Below are positions 29,014-38,073 of a stretch of 64,000 nt of DNA, in pieces (the first letter of the stretch is position 1; each line of letters starts with the position of its first letter). The notes under the pieces are model-generated. The model ran no database searches and was not told where the DNA came from. It saw nothing but the letters and a program-made list of their open reading frames with translations. The DNA comes from Rhodobacteraceae bacterium 63075. Its GTDB lineage: Bacteria > Pseudomonadota > Alphaproteobacteria > Rhodobacterales > Rhodobacteraceae. The position numbers and the translations under genes are program-made. The stretch spans positions 496,001 through 560,000 of the forward strand of contig QVMW01000001.1 in assembly GCA_003417655.1 (NCBI GenBank). The letters are read 5' to 3'.

Positions 29014-29997
29014 TCAGGGGCGCACCGCTTCCATGGCCCTTGCAAGGTGTGTCCATGCCGCATCGGTCCCTGCGAGCCCCAGGCGAATCCAAGTGTCTGA
29101 ATAGGGGAAAACCCGGCTCCAGACCCGACGCGCAGCAAGGCTCTCTTGTGCCGCCTTGGCGTTCGGAGCCGCATAGGTGCGAAAGAGCGACGTGCCACCC
29201 ACCAGCCCCCAGCCGACACTGTTGGCCATTTCGTCAAGCCTGGTGGAACCGTTCTGCAATGCTTCCATCGCCTGGCTTTGCCAGGCATCGTCCATGAAGG
29301 CGTGGCAAGCTATCTCTATCGCGGGGCCGGAAACCGGCCAGGGGCCGGCCTGCTCGGCCAGCCCGTCCGCGATTGCCCCATTCGCCAAAGCAAAGCCTAA
29401 TCGCAGCCCCGCGAGACCATAGAACTTGCCGAAGGAACGCAGCACGACAATGTTGTCTTGCTCAAGACGTGGAGCGAATGACAGCGCCGGCTCCGGGTCG
29501 GCAAAGCTTTCGTCGATAACCAGCAAGCCGACCTGATCGGCAAGAGCATCCAGTTGATCTGAGGTGGTTCGCCTGCCATCCGGATTGTTCGGGTTGACGA
29601 CCACGGCGAGATCCGCGCCTGTCAATGCTTCGACAGTTTGCACCTCGTCCACGCGCCAGCCACAGGCGCGCAGTGCGGCGGCATGTTCATTATAGGTCGG
29701 AGATAGCACGCGTGCGTGCCCCGGAGCGCGCAGCAATGGCACCAGCTGGATCGCGCCCTGCGCACCGTTCATGGCGATGACGCGGGCCGGGGTGCCATAG
29801 ACATTTGCCGCGGTCTCGCAAAGGCGGCTCAGGTCCTGCGCAGGCGGGAGAGCGGCCCAGGCCCGGGCCGGAATCTCGGGTAAAGGGTATGGGTTGGGGT
29901 TGATCCCGGTGGACAGGTCCAGCCACGCATTCGGTGCGCCGCCGTAACGGTCGAGAGCCGCGTCCAGGTTACCGCCATGGTCTCGTTGTGCCTTCAT
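29014..29997 (-). CDS. cobC: L-threonine-O-3-phosphate decarboxylase (cobalamin side-chain enzyme)
   Basis: This 327-residue PLP enzyme of the class I/II aminotransferase fold makes (R)-1-amino-2-propanol phosphate, the linker of cobalamin (called CobD in Salmonella and CobC in Pseudomonas and Rhodobacter). It begins MKAQRDHGGNLDAALDRYGG. Substrate and PLP features include DLSTGINPNPYPLP, VVNPNNPDGR, VIDESFADPE and the Schiff-base lysine in LRSFGKFYGLAGLRLG. I chose the start at 29997, 7 nt after the stop of cobD. A longer frame to 30033 would overlap that gene. Confidence 0.9.
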   Translation of the reverse strand: MKAQRDHGGNLDAALDRYGGAPNAWLDLSTGINPNPYPLPEIPARAWAALPPAQDLSRLCETAANVYGTPARVIAMNGAQGAIQLVPLLRAPGHARVLSPTYNEHAAALRACGWRVDEVQTVEALTGADLAVVVNPNNPDGRRTTSDQLDALADQVGLLVIDESFADPEPALSFAPRLEQDNIVVLRSFGKFYGLAGLRLGFALANGAIADGLAEQAGPWPVSGPAIEIACHAFMDDAWQSQAMEALQNGSTRLDEMANSVGWGLVGGTSLFRTYAAPNAKAAQESLAARRVWSRVFPYSDTWIRLGLAGTDAAWTHLARAMEAVRP

Positions 29998-30004
29998 GGT
30001 CTTT

Positions 30005-30940
30005 TTAGAACAATGCCAACGCGCCGAGCGCAAGCCCGCACAGCGTCATGACATAACGATAAAGCGACAAGGCGCGGTGAAGATCGCGGGTTTGCGGATC
30101 GGGGGCCGCCTCGTTCAGCCATGGTTCTTGAGAAACCTGATGCTCGTAGGTCCGGGGGCCGGAGAGACGTATGCCCAAGGCAGCGGCCATGGCCGCTTCC
30201 GGCCAGCCAGCATTGAAGGAACGATGCCTAGGCGCATCACGGACCATGACGCGAAGCGCGTGCAAGGGCCGCACCGAGACGCTGGCATAGGCAATACCCG
30301 TCAGGCGCGCAGGCAGCCAGTTGACGATGTCGTCAAGATGCGCGGCGATCTTGCCGAAAGCTTCATACCTCTCAGTCCGATGACCGATCATCGAATCCAT
30401 CGTGTTGATCGCCTTGTAGGCATAGAGCCCCGGAAGTCCGAGAAGTGCTCCCCAGAACAGCGGTGCGACAACACCGTCCGAGGTGTTCTCGGCGAGGCTC
30501 TCTGTCGCGGCGCGCGCTACGGCCGCGCTGTCCATCTGCGCCGGATCGCGCCCGACGATCATGCTGACCGCGTTGCGTGCAGCCGGCAGATCGGCGGCCG
30601 AAAGGGGGCGGGCGACGGCGGAGACATGCGCGTGCATGGAGCGCAACGCAATCATCGGCCAAGCCAGCACCGAGCCGATCAGAACGCCGGCCCAACCATT
30701 CGGCAGTGCCGTCTGGAGCGCAAGGGCAACGCCAGTCGAGGCCAGGATGATCAGTAGAACCGTCAGAGCCCCGCCCGCCAACCTGCGGTGAAAACTGCCG
30801 CTGTTGAAGCGTCGCTCGAGTGCCGAGATCGTGCGGCCGAGCCATGTCACCGGGTGACCGATCAGCATAAAAAGACGGCCTGGCCATCCAAAGACCAAGT
30901 CGAGGACCATTCCGCCAAGCATCATCAGTGCGAAGCTCAT
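30005..30940 (-). CDS. cobD: Adenosylcobinamide-phosphate synthase (CbiB/CobD)
   Basis: This 311-residue integral membrane enzyme attaches the aminopropanol (phosphate) arm to adenosylcobyric acid. The first helix reads MMLGGMVLDLVFGWPGRL and is followed by GHPVTWLGR, the usual start of CbiB. ATESLAENTSDGVVAPLFWG and AINTMDSMIGHR are strong family signatures. It sits 7 nt before the decarboxylase that supplies its substrate and about 46 bp after the phosphatase gene, which fits one minus-strand operon. Confidence 0.95.
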   Translation of the reverse strand: MSFALMMLGGMVLDLVFGWPGRLFMLIGHPVTWLGRTISALERRFNSGSFHRRLAGGALTVLLIILASTGVALALQTALPNGWAGVLIGSVLAWPMIALRSMHAHVSAVARPLSAADLPAARNAVSMIVGRDPAQMDSAAVARAATESLAENTSDGVVAPLFWGALLGLPGLYAYKAINTMDSMIGHRTERYEAFGKIAAHLDDIVNWLPARLTGIAYASVSVRPLHALRVMVRDAPRHRSFNAGWPEAAMAAALGIRLSGPRTYEHQVSQEPWLNEAAPDPQTRDLHRALSLYRYVMTLCGLALGALALF

Positions 30941-30986
30941 ATGTCACTTCCCGGTTGCTTCAGGGCAGATCTGAATCCGACGGGTT

Positions 30987-31565
30987 TCATGTCCTGTTGA
31001 CCTCCGTGATTGAAACGGGGCCATTCGGGCCGCAGCGCAGCCGCGTCACGGAAAGATTCTCGATCTCGAAGGCCAGTCCGCCAGGGACATGGCCGCTCAC
31101 CAGCGCAAGCGCCGAGCGGATTACACCGGCATGAACCACAAGAGCCACGGAGCCGTGTTCATAAGCGTCGCGGCCATATTCGAGCAATGCGGGGAAAGCA
31201 CGCGCACAAAGCTCGGCGAAGCTCTCTCCGTTTGGTGATGCATGATGGGCGAGTGCGGTGCTGTCCAAGACGCCGATGTCCGGCAACTCTTCGAAGAGCA
31301 GGCCATCGTGAGCGCCGAAATCCTGCTCCCAGAGCCTTTCATCCTGCTCATAGCAACCGAACAGCGCCTTGGCCGTTTGTTGGCAGCGTTGGGCTGGGCT
31401 GCTTACCACGCGGGCCATGTGGCCAAGCCGCGCACCAAGCGCGTCAATGCGCGCGGCGTCGATATGTGCTGCAATATCCGTCCGGCCGAAGAGGCGGCCG
31501 CGCACCGCCGTCGGCGCGTGCCGGATGAGGATCAGGTCAGCGCGAGATTTCGTTATCATGCCCAA
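30987..31565 (-). CDS. Histidine phosphatase family protein, probable alpha-ribazole phosphatase
   Basis: This 192-residue protein has the phosphoglycerate-mutase-type fold: the catalytic RHAPT motif lies near residues 14-18, and RVVSSPAQRCQQTA and VALVVHAGVIRSAL give the second histidine and basic pocket. In this setting it most likely removes phosphate from alpha-ribazole or cobalamin 5'-phosphate at the end of nucleotide-loop assembly (CobC of Salmonella). It is the first gene of the minus-strand cobalamin operon and is divergent from cobP by only about 50 bp. Confidence 0.82.
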   Translation of the reverse strand: MGMITKSRADLILIRHAPTAVRGRLFGRTDIAAHIDAARIDALGARLGHMARVVSSPAQRCQQTAKALFGCYEQDERLWEQDFGAHDGLLFEELPDIGVLDSTALAHHASPNGESFAELCARAFPALLEYGRDAYEHGSVALVVHAGVIRSALALVSGHVPGGLAFEIENLSVTRLRCGPNGPVSITEVNRT

Positions 31566-31618
31566 TTGGTCGGCTTTCGGCTTTTATTAAGCTGCGAAAA
31601 GTGCTTTCCCACAGGGAA

Positions 31619-32152
31619 ATGAAAAAGTCGATACTCATTACCGGTGGAGCCCGCTCCGGGAAATCCACGCTGGCCGAGCGCAAGGCGCTTCAGCCCTGTG
31701 GGCGGGCGATATACATCGCGACTGCGCGGATTTATCACGAAGACAGCGAAATGATCGATCGGATCGCGGCGCACAGGGCTCGGCGGAATGACGAGGCCTG
31801 GCAGACCAGGGAGGCTCCGATCGATCTCGCGGCAGCATTGCGAGAAAGCGATGGGGGCGCGCCAAGGCTCGTGGATTGTCTTACCCTGTGGCTCACCAAC
31901 CTGATGCTGGACGATGCCGATTGGCGGGCCGAGATAGATGTGCTGATCCAGACGATTGCAGAACAGACCGCGCCTGTGGTGCTGGTGACCAACGAGGTTG
32001 GTTCGGGGGTCGTTCCTGAAAACAAACTGGGCCGCGCGTTTCGGGATGCTGCGGGTCAGATGAACCAGGTCGTGGCGGAGGTCTGCGATGAAGTCTGGCT
32101 TGCCGTTGCAGGTTATCCGATGAAGGTAAAACCAAATGACAGTTCTCTCTGA
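31619..32152 (+). CDS. cobP: Adenosylcobinamide kinase / adenosylcobinamide-phosphate guanylyltransferase
   Basis: This 177-residue bifunctional enzyme (CobU in Salmonella) phosphorylates adenosylcobinamide and adds GMP. The P-loop GGARSGKST lies near residues 8-16. YIATARIYHEDSEM holds the guanylylation region with RIAAHRARR, and NEVGSGVVPENKLGR is the usual C-terminal signature. I chose ATG 31619 (AGGGAA upstream). An earlier ATG at 31601 is in frame but less supported. It overlaps the next gene by 17 bp. Confidence 0.94.
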   Translation: MKKSILITGGARSGKSTLAERKALQPCGRAIYIATARIYHEDSEMIDRIAAHRARRNDEAWQTREAPIDLAAALRESDGGAPRLVDCLTLWLTNLMLDDADWRAEIDVLIQTIAEQTAPVVLVTNEVGSGVVPENKLGRAFRDAAGQMNQVVAEVCDEVWLAVAGYPMKVKPNDSSL

Positions 32153-33152
32153 ATGCAGGACCCTCAATCAGGTGGAGGCCCTTGCCTTTAACCTGCCTGA
32201 AAAGGACGAAGCTGCTGCGCGCGGCGCGACAGAACGGCAGAACAGCTTGACCAAGCCCCCCGGTGCGTTGGGCCGGCTGGAGGAACTGGCGGTCTTCATG
32301 GCCGGATGGCAGGGCCGTGAACGGCCATTGATCGAAAACGCCCAGGCGCTCGTTTTCGCGGGGAACCACGGAGTTTGTGCACAGGGCGTGAACCCCTTTC
32401 CACAGGAAGTCACAGCGCAGATGGTGGCCAATTTCGAAAGCGGCGGGGCTGCGATCAATCAGCTTTGCGCGGAGGCCGGAGCCGAATTGTCCGTGATTGC
32501 TCTGGACCTCGACAAACCCACCGGTGACATCACGCAAGGTGCCGCGATGTCCGAGGCCGAGACGCTTGCGGCGATGCAGCGCGGTGCGGAAGCCGTGAAT
32601 TCTGAAGTTAGCGTGTTGATTCTCGGTGATATGGGGATCGGAAACTCGACCATTGCTGCGGCCATGGCGAAGGCCGGCTTCGGTGGTGATGCTGCTGACT
32701 GGGTCGGGCGGGGGACAGGTTCGGACGATGCTGGCCTGACGCGAAAAACTGACGCGGTGACCCTTGCCTGCGCTGTCAATGCAAAGGCGGCCGGATTGGA
32801 CATACTCGCCTCTCTTGGCGGACGCGAGCAGGCGGCGATATGCGGCGCGGTCCTGCAAGCGCGTGCCATGCGCATCCCGGTGATCCTCGACGGCTTCATC
32901 TGCACTGCCGCGACTGTCCCGCTCCACGCGGCTGACCACCGTTTCCTGGATCATTGCTTAGTTGGCCATGTCAGCCGCGAACCAGGACACGCCAGGCTGC
33001 TCGATGCGTTGAACCAGAAGCCGATCCTCGCGCTGGACATGGCGCTGGGGGAAGGTTCCGGCGCGGCTCTGGCCCTTGGCCTGCTGCGCGCCGCTCTCGC
33101 CTGCCATAACGGCATGGCGACTTTCGCCGAAGCCGGCGTCTCGGACGGATGA
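32136..33152 (+). CDS. cobT: Nicotinate-nucleotide-dimethylbenzimidazole phosphoribosyltransferase
   Basis: This 338-residue enzyme forms alpha-ribazole 5'-phosphate from nicotinate mononucleotide and dimethylbenzimidazole, activating the lower ligand of B12. Typical segments are NSLTKPPGALGRLE, FAGNHGVCAQGVNPFPQEVT and DMGIGNSTIAAA. GLLRAALACHNGMATFAEAGV closes the protein with the glutamate used as catalytic base. It overlaps cobP by 17 bp and cobS by 4 bp. Confidence 0.96.
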   Translation: MTVLSECRTLNQVEALAFNLPEKDEAAARGATERQNSLTKPPGALGRLEELAVFMAGWQGRERPLIENAQALVFAGNHGVCAQGVNPFPQEVTAQMVANFESGGAAINQLCAEAGAELSVIALDLDKPTGDITQGAAMSEAETLAAMQRGAEAVNSEVSVLILGDMGIGNSTIAAAMAKAGFGGDAADWVGRGTGSDDAGLTRKTDAVTLACAVNAKAAGLDILASLGGREQAAICGAVLQARAMRIPVILDGFICTAATVPLHAADHRFLDHCLVGHVSREPGHARLLDALNQKPILALDMALGEGSGAALALGLLRAALACHNGMATFAEAGVSDG

Positions 33153-33877
33153 GCCTGAAGAAGCGTATCGGCGAAGCACAGGTCGCCCTGATGCTGCTAA
33201 CCCGCCTCCCGGCCGGGCGGATCAAGGGCGAGGCACCGCAGCTGGCTGAAGCCAGATGGGCCTTTCCTTTCGTCGGCGTGGTTGTTGGCCTCTTGACTTG
33301 GATGGTGCACGACTTGGCTCTGGAAGTGGGCGCTCCGCCGCTTCTGGCTGCCGTGTTCGCCCTGGCAGGTCTTGCGATGGTGACCGGAGCGCTGCATTTT
33401 GACGGGCTTGCAGATTACGCAGATGGTATCGGAGGCGGTCGGGACAAGGACCATGCACTGGAAATCATGCGCGACAGTCGCATCGGTAGCTACGGTGTTC
33501 TGGCCATGATCGTCGTGAGCGGGGTGTGGGTTTTCTCCGTAAGCGCTGCTGCACCGACGTTGCCGGCTTTCCTCGGGGCAGCCGTTCTGAGCCGCGCTGG
33601 AATGACCGGATTGCAGGAAGCGCTGCCCCCGGTTCGCCCCGACGGGATGGCGCGCATGGCTGCGGGACGGTCCTGCGAAGCGCGCGCCGTGCTCATTGCG
33701 CTGGCGGTTCTCGCCCTTCTTTTCTGGCCGGTGCCATTGGCGGTATCCGCCATTGTTATCTGTGTGGTCGGCTGGCAAGCGCGACGCAGGATCGGCGGGC
33801 AAACCGGCGATGTGCTCGGGGCCGGACAGCTTCTGTCAGAATCCGCGATCTGGGCTGTGCTCGCATGCCTGGTATGA
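33149..33877 (+). CDS. cobS: Adenosylcobinamide-GDP ribazoletransferase (cobalamin synthase)
   Basis: This 242-residue integral membrane enzyme joins adenosylcobinamide-GDP and alpha-ribazole (phosphate) to complete the nucleotide loop. The motifs LTRLPAG, ALHFDGLADYADGIGGG and RDSRIGSYGVLAMIV are diagnostic, and several hydrophobic helices follow. It begins within the cobT stop (ATGA) and ends the plus-strand cobP-cobT-cobS operon, about 75 bp before the tRNA gene on the other strand. Confidence 0.95.
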   Translation: MSLKKRIGEAQVALMLLTRLPAGRIKGEAPQLAEARWAFPFVGVVVGLLTWMVHDLALEVGAPPLLAAVFALAGLAMVTGALHFDGLADYADGIGGGRDKDHALEIMRDSRIGSYGVLAMIVVSGVWVFSVSAAAPTLPAFLGAAVLSRAGMTGLQEALPPVRPDGMARMAAGRSCEARAVLIALAVLALLFWPVPLAVSAIVICVVGWQARRRIGGQTGDVLGAGQLLSESAIWAVLACLV

Positions 33878-33952
33878 CGAAGGCAGCAGCTTTGGAAGGC
33901 GCGGGCCGAAAAGGCGCTGAGCAAGAGTATTCATCTTGGCTTGGGAGATATC

Positions 33953-34042
33953 TGGCGGAGGAGGTGGGATTCGAACCCACGGAGGGCGTTAACCCTCGTC
34001 GGTTTTCAAGACCGGTGCATTCAACCACTCTGCCACTCCTCC
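33953..34042 (-). tRNA. tRNA-Ser (anticodon UGA)
   Basis: A 90-nt tRNA with the 3' CCA encoded. The acceptor stem pairs GGAGGAG with CTCCTCC. The anticodon loop is CTTGAAA, giving anticodon TGA for UCA codons. The long variable arm (about 34000-33980) has the GAGGG/CCCTC stem typical of serine tRNAs. TGGGTTCGAATCCCA forms the T arm. Confidence 0.97.
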
Positions 34043-34251
34043 GACGGGAGACTAATTAGCGCGGGAATTCGGTGGAGAAAACCTGAAAAATCACGATCTG
34101 GTATTGATGACCATGTAAATCCGACGTTTTTCTGCCGATGCCGTTGCACGGACTTTTCATGTAGGGCCTGAAAGGCTAGAGTTGATGCAATACACGCGGC
34201 AAGCGTGATCCGCGTGGTCGCGGACCGAATGGACTAGAGGCTGTGGGCAAG

Positions 34252-35115
34252 ATGAAACACAACGATGTGATGACCGCGAACATCATGATGCGTCGGGCTG
34301 GGCTTGCAAGCATCTTGGTGCTTGCTCTGGCAGGCTGCGACGAGGGAGCGCAATTCTCGTTTCTTCAGCCGAAGCCTGAAGTCGAGGCAGGGTCGCCGCC
34401 GGATGTTCAAGGGCAGAAAACAGTCGAGCGCGATGTCGAAGCCCCCGAGGTGTTCCAGGTCTCCGAGGCGGGTCTGTGGGATGGCAGGCCTTCACTCGGT
34501 GGCGTTTGGGTGGCGCACCCAGACGTCAAGGAGCCGGAGCGCGTCATCATTCGCAACCCTGAAAACAGCAAGTTCGTGGTTGGTGCCCTTTTCCGGCGCG
34601 AGCGTGAGAACCCCGGTCCGAGATTGCAGATTTCCTCGGATGCGGCAGAAGCGCTCGGAATGCTGGCGGGACAGCCGAAAGAGCTGAACGTCACGGCACT
34701 TCGCAGAGAGCAGGTCGCCCCGGAAGCGGACGAGGCGACTGGACTTTCAGAGCCCGAGTTCGTCGAGGAAACTACGCTAGACCCCATCGGCGCAGCCGAA
34801 GCTGCGCTGGACAGCGCCGAAGGCGCGCCCGCGGAGGCTGCGGCGCCTTCCGAGGCGGCGTCGAAGCCGAGGGCCTCGTCGCTCGATAAACCCTTTGTTC
34901 AGATCGGCATTTTCAGTGTCGAGGAGAATGCAGAGAACACGGCGACCGCCATGCGCACCCAGGGCATGGTTCCGACAGTGAAGACCCAGAGTCTCAACGG
35001 GAAGACCTTCTGGCGCGTGATCGTTGGACCTGCCCTGAGCAAGTCCGAGCTGAAGCAATTGATCAACAAGGCAAAAACCGCAGGCTTCACCGATGCATAT
35101 GCGGTGAAGGACTGA
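34252..35115 (+). CDS. SPOR-domain lipoprotein
   Basis: This 287-residue envelope protein has a basic start, a hydrophobic helix and a lipobox LALAGC (Cys29), so it should be lipidated and held in a membrane facing the periplasm. The middle (about residues 35-205) is acidic, alanine-rich and low in complexity. The last 75 residues form a SPOR domain (FVQIGIFSVEENA to GFTDAYAV), which binds septal peptidoglycan lacking stem peptides. The start is uncertain: a GTG at 34243 and ATGs at 34285/34288 are also possible. The D,D-carboxypeptidase gene follows by 23 bp, consistent with a wall-related operon. Confidence 0.85.
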   Translation: MKHNDVMTANIMMRRAGLASILVLALAGCDEGAQFSFLQPKPEVEAGSPPDVQGQKTVERDVEAPEVFQVSEAGLWDGRPSLGGVWVAHPDVKEPERVIIRNPENSKFVVGALFRRERENPGPRLQISSDAAEALGMLAGQPKELNVTALRREQVAPEADEATGLSEPEFVEETTLDPIGAAEAALDSAEGAPAEAAAPSEAASKPRASSLDKPFVQIGIFSVEENAENTATAMRTQGMVPTVKTQSLNGKTFWRVIVGPALSKSELKQLINKAKTAGFTDAYAVKD

Positions 35116-35138
35116 TACGCCAAGCCAAGGAGGCTTTC

Positions 35139-36308
35139 GTGCTCCGCACCGCCCTTACATCCTGTATCCTCGCTCTGGTGCTGGTCTTGCAGGCAGGGTC
35201 TGGCCAGGCTTTCGAGACCCGCGCCAAAGCGGCCTTCGTCCTCGACCACACCACCGGAACGGTCTTGTTGTCGAAGGATGCAGATGTGCCCTTGCCGCCC
35301 GCGTCCATGAGCAAGCTGATGACGCTCTACGTGGCCTTCGAAGCGGTGCGCGAGGGGCGACTGAAGCTTGACGAGGAGCTGCGCGTTTCCCGGCATGCGA
35401 TGAGTTATGGAGGCTCGACTCTTTTTTTGCAGGCTGGCGAACGCGTCTCGGTCCGGGATCTCTTGCGGGGTATTATCGTCCTGTCGGGCAATGATGCCTG
35501 CGCAGTTATCGCCGAGGCCTTGAGCCCCGATGGAACCGAAGCGGGGTTTGCGCGCGAGATGACAGAGCGCGCCAAGGGGCTTGGAATGACACATTCGACC
35601 TTTGCCAACTCCAACGGCTGGCCCGACCCGCGACACAGAATGTCGATGCGGGATCTTGCGATCCTCTCCCAGCGGATCATCGAGGATTTCCCGGAGTTCT
35701 ACGAGATGTTCGCCGAACAGGAGTTCGTTTTTGACGAGACTGAATCCCAGAACCGTTTCAACAGGAATCCCCTTCTCGGTCTTGGAATAGGAGCCGATGG
35801 GCTGAAGACCGGGCATACGCAGGAAGCGGGCTATGGGCTCACCGGGTCGGTGGTCCAGGGAAAGCGGCGGATCATTTTCGTGATTTCCGGCCTCGAGACC
35901 GAACAGGCGCGCGCCCGCGAGGCAGAGGCGATAACCAACTGGGCCTTCCGCCAGTTCACGACGGCAAAACTGCTCGAAGCGGGCCAGGTCGTGGCTGAAG
36001 CTGATGTCTGGATGGGAGAGGTTGAGACCGTTTCTCTCGCAGCTGAAGCAGGGCTGGAAACGCTCGTTCCGGTTGGCGGATCCGACAAGATTTCGGCGGA
36101 AGTCGTCTACGACGGGCCGCTCGAGGCGCCTGTCGAGGCCGGAGCGCGAGTCGGCAGGCTCCTGATCAGGCCCGAGGGGCTGGAGCCGACGGAAGTTCCG
36201 CTCGTGGCGGCCAATGCCGTTGCGAAGGGTGGCGCGATGGTCAGGCTCAAGCTTGCGTCCGGGCGTGTCCTGAGGAAGATCATTGCAGGGGCCGAGGGCG
36301 CGCTTTGA
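35139..36308 (+). CDS. D-alanyl-D-alanine carboxypeptidase (penicillin-binding protein, DacA/DacC family)
   Basis: This 389-residue periplasmic enzyme trims the terminal D-alanine from peptidoglycan pentapeptides. It starts at a GTG with GGAGG just upstream and has a signal peptide (1-24). The active site is complete: S56-M-S-K59, S116-G-N118 and K223-T-G225. The C-terminal domain (from about residue 285) matches the PBP5-type beta-rich region, with a possible amphipathic anchor at the end. It overlaps tmk by 4 bp. Confidence 0.93.
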   Translation: MLRTALTSCILALVLVLQAGSGQAFETRAKAAFVLDHTTGTVLLSKDADVPLPPASMSKLMTLYVAFEAVREGRLKLDEELRVSRHAMSYGGSTLFLQAGERVSVRDLLRGIIVLSGNDACAVIAEALSPDGTEAGFAREMTERAKGLGMTHSTFANSNGWPDPRHRMSMRDLAILSQRIIEDFPEFYEMFAEQEFVFDETESQNRFNRNPLLGLGIGADGLKTGHTQEAGYGLTGSVVQGKRRIIFVISGLETEQARAREAEAITNWAFRQFTTAKLLEAGQVVAEADVWMGEVETVSLAAEAGLETLVPVGGSDKISAEVVYDGPLEAPVEAGARVGRLLIRPEGLEPTEVPLVAANAVAKGGAMVRLKLASGRVLRKIIAGAEGAL

Positions 36309-36931
36309 GCAGGTCCGGGGCGAGGTTCATCACGCTTGAAGGCGTAGATGGATCGGGAAAGTCAACGCAAGCGAAGGCGCTCAAGCAGGCTCTCGAAGCC
36401 GAGGGCCATGATGTGCTTCTGACACGAGAGCCGGGCGGCTCTCCCGGTGCGGAGGAGATTCGCTCCCTCGTGCTCGAAGGTGATCCGCAGCGTTGGTCCG
36501 CAGAGACGGAAATCCTGCTTTTCACGGCGGCAAGACGCGATCATCTCGAGCGGACGATCCAGCCCGCCCTTGAAGCTGGCAAGATCGTGATCTGTGATCG
36601 CTATGTGGATTCGACGCGTGTTTACCAGGGCCTCAGTCGCGGTGACCTGCGCGAGATCGTTGACAGCCTGCACGCGCTCATGATCGGACGGGAAGCGGAC
36701 CTGACGCTCTTGTTCGATATGGACCCGGCGATGGGCCTTGCCCGTGCCAAGGCCAGGAAGACCCGAGAAGAGCGTTTCGAGGATATGGGGCTGGAGATGC
36801 AGCAAGCCATGCGAAAGGGTTTTCTTGAGCTGGCCGAGGCTTTCCCGGCGCGTTTCGCTGTGGTCGATGCAGGCCGCGAAATCGAAGAGATCGCCGAGAC
36901 ATGCTTGAGTCTCGTGCGGGCGAGGCTCTGA
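36305..36931 (+). CDS. tmk: Thymidylate kinase
   Basis: This 208-residue enzyme phosphorylates dTMP to dTDP. The P-loop EGVDGSGKST is at residues 12-21. LLTREPGG and the DRY motif in ICDRYVDSTRVYQG are present, and the lid region contains KTREERFE. It overlaps the carboxypeptidase gene by 4 bp and holB by 1 bp. A tmk-holB-tatD order is common in bacteria. Confidence 0.96.
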   Translation: MSRSGARFITLEGVDGSGKSTQAKALKQALEAEGHDVLLTREPGGSPGAEEIRSLVLEGDPQRWSAETEILLFTAARRDHLERTIQPALEAGKIVICDRYVDSTRVYQGLSRGDLREIVDSLHALMIGREADLTLLFDMDPAMGLARAKARKTREERFEDMGLEMQQAMRKGFLELAEAFPARFAVVDAGREIEEIAETCLSLVRARL

Positions 36932-38073
36932 TGGCCGAAGAGGAAATCATCGAACCGGAAAGGCTGGAGGGCACTCCGCACCCGCGGGACACCGAGCGCC
37001 TCTTTGGCCAGTCTGAGGCCGAGGTACGTTTCCTCGAAGCATATCACTCAAGCCGGTTACATCATGCCTGGCTGTTGAGCGGGCCGCAGGGCGTAGGCAA
37101 GGCGACGATAGCTTGGCGTATTGCCCGTTTTCTCCTGACGCGCAGCGAAACAACCGAGGGTCCCGAGCTTTTTATAGAGGCTCCTCAAACGGAAACCACT
37201 CTCGATGTCTCACCTGATGATCCGGTGGTGGCGCGTATGCAGGCAGGGTCGGAGCCGCGCCTGTTCAAGATTACACGTAGTGTAAACCCCGATACAAAAC
37301 GGCTCAGGGACATGATTGTCGTGGATGACGTTCGTGCCCTGGGGCGCTTTTTGTCCATGTCGGCCGCCGAGGGCGGGCGGCGTGTCGTGATCATCGATGC
37401 CGCTGATGAAATGAATACGCAGGCGGCAAACGCGCTGTTGAAGATGCTCGAAGAGCCGCCCCGGCTGACGACATTCCTGCTCGTCGCTCACCAGCCCGCG
37501 GCGCTCCTTCCGACTATCAGGTCGCGCTGTCGCGAACTGCGGCTGGCCACTCTCGGGCCAGAGGACATGCGCCTTGCCTTGCAGGCGGCGGGGTTCGATC
37601 AGGAGGTGGATGAGGCCAAGGCAGCGGCATTGGCGGCGCTTTCGGGAGGCTCGGTCGGAGCCGCGGCACGTTTGCTGAAGCTAGATGGATTGTCGCTTTA
37701 TTCGGAGCTCGTGGGGACGATGGCGACGCTTCCGAACATTGACAGGGCGCGCGTCCAACGGCTTGCCGACAGCATGTCACAACGGGGAGCTGAGGAACGG
37801 CTCGATCTCTTCCTCGTGCTGCTTGAGATGCTGCTTTTTCGCCTCGCGCGCGCGGGTGCGGCGGGCCAGAACGCTCCGGCCGACCCGCAGGAGCCCGAGT
37901 TGTTCGCGAGGTTGTCGCCGGATATGCAGGCGGCGCAGCGCTGGGCCAAGCTGTCGGATGAGCTCTTGACCCGTGTGCGCCATGGCCGGGCGGTGAACCT
38001 TGACGCTGCTGCGCTGATCCTTGATACCTTCCTGCGACTTCAAAGATCAGTGGCCGGGCAAAGCACGAGATGA
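36931..38073 (+). CDS. holB: DNA polymerase III subunit delta prime
   Basis: This 380-residue clamp-loader subunit starts at the ATG that overlaps the tmk stop (MAEEEII), rather than 10 codons upstream. HHAWLLSGPQGVGKATIAW carries a P-loop-like motif in which the usual Ser/Thr after Lys is Ala, in line with delta prime not hydrolysing ATP. MLEEPPRLTTFLLVAHQPAALLPTIRSRC is the AAA sensor region. It overlaps the tatD-like gene by 4 bp. Confidence 0.93.
   Translation: MAEEEIIEPERLEGTPHPRDTERLFGQSEAEVRFLEAYHSSRLHHAWLLSGPQGVGKATIAWRIARFLLTRSETTEGPELFIEAPQTETTLDVSPDDPVVARMQAGSEPRLFKITRSVNPDTKRLRDMIVVDDVRALGRFLSMSAAEGGRRVVIIDAADEMNTQAANALLKMLEEPPRLTTFLLVAHQPAALLPTIRSRCRELRLATLGPEDMRLALQAAGFDQEVDEAKAAALAALSGGSVGAAARLLKLDGLSLYSELVGTMATLPNIDRARVQRLADSMSQRGAEERLDLFLVLLEMLLFRLARAGAAGQNAPADPQEPELFARLSPDMQAAQRWAKLSDELLTRVRHGRAVNLDAAALILDTFLRLQRSVAGQSTR

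Noticed and set aside
28785-29297. 170-codon plus-strand frame after nrdJ
   Set aside because: It overlaps the decarboxylase gene on the other strand, has no ribosome site and shows no protein-like pattern.
33953-34042. tRNA-Ser as an integration site for a mobile island
   Set aside because: No integrase, no partial tRNA copy and no phage-like genes on either side; both flanks are ordinary metabolic and cell-wall genes.
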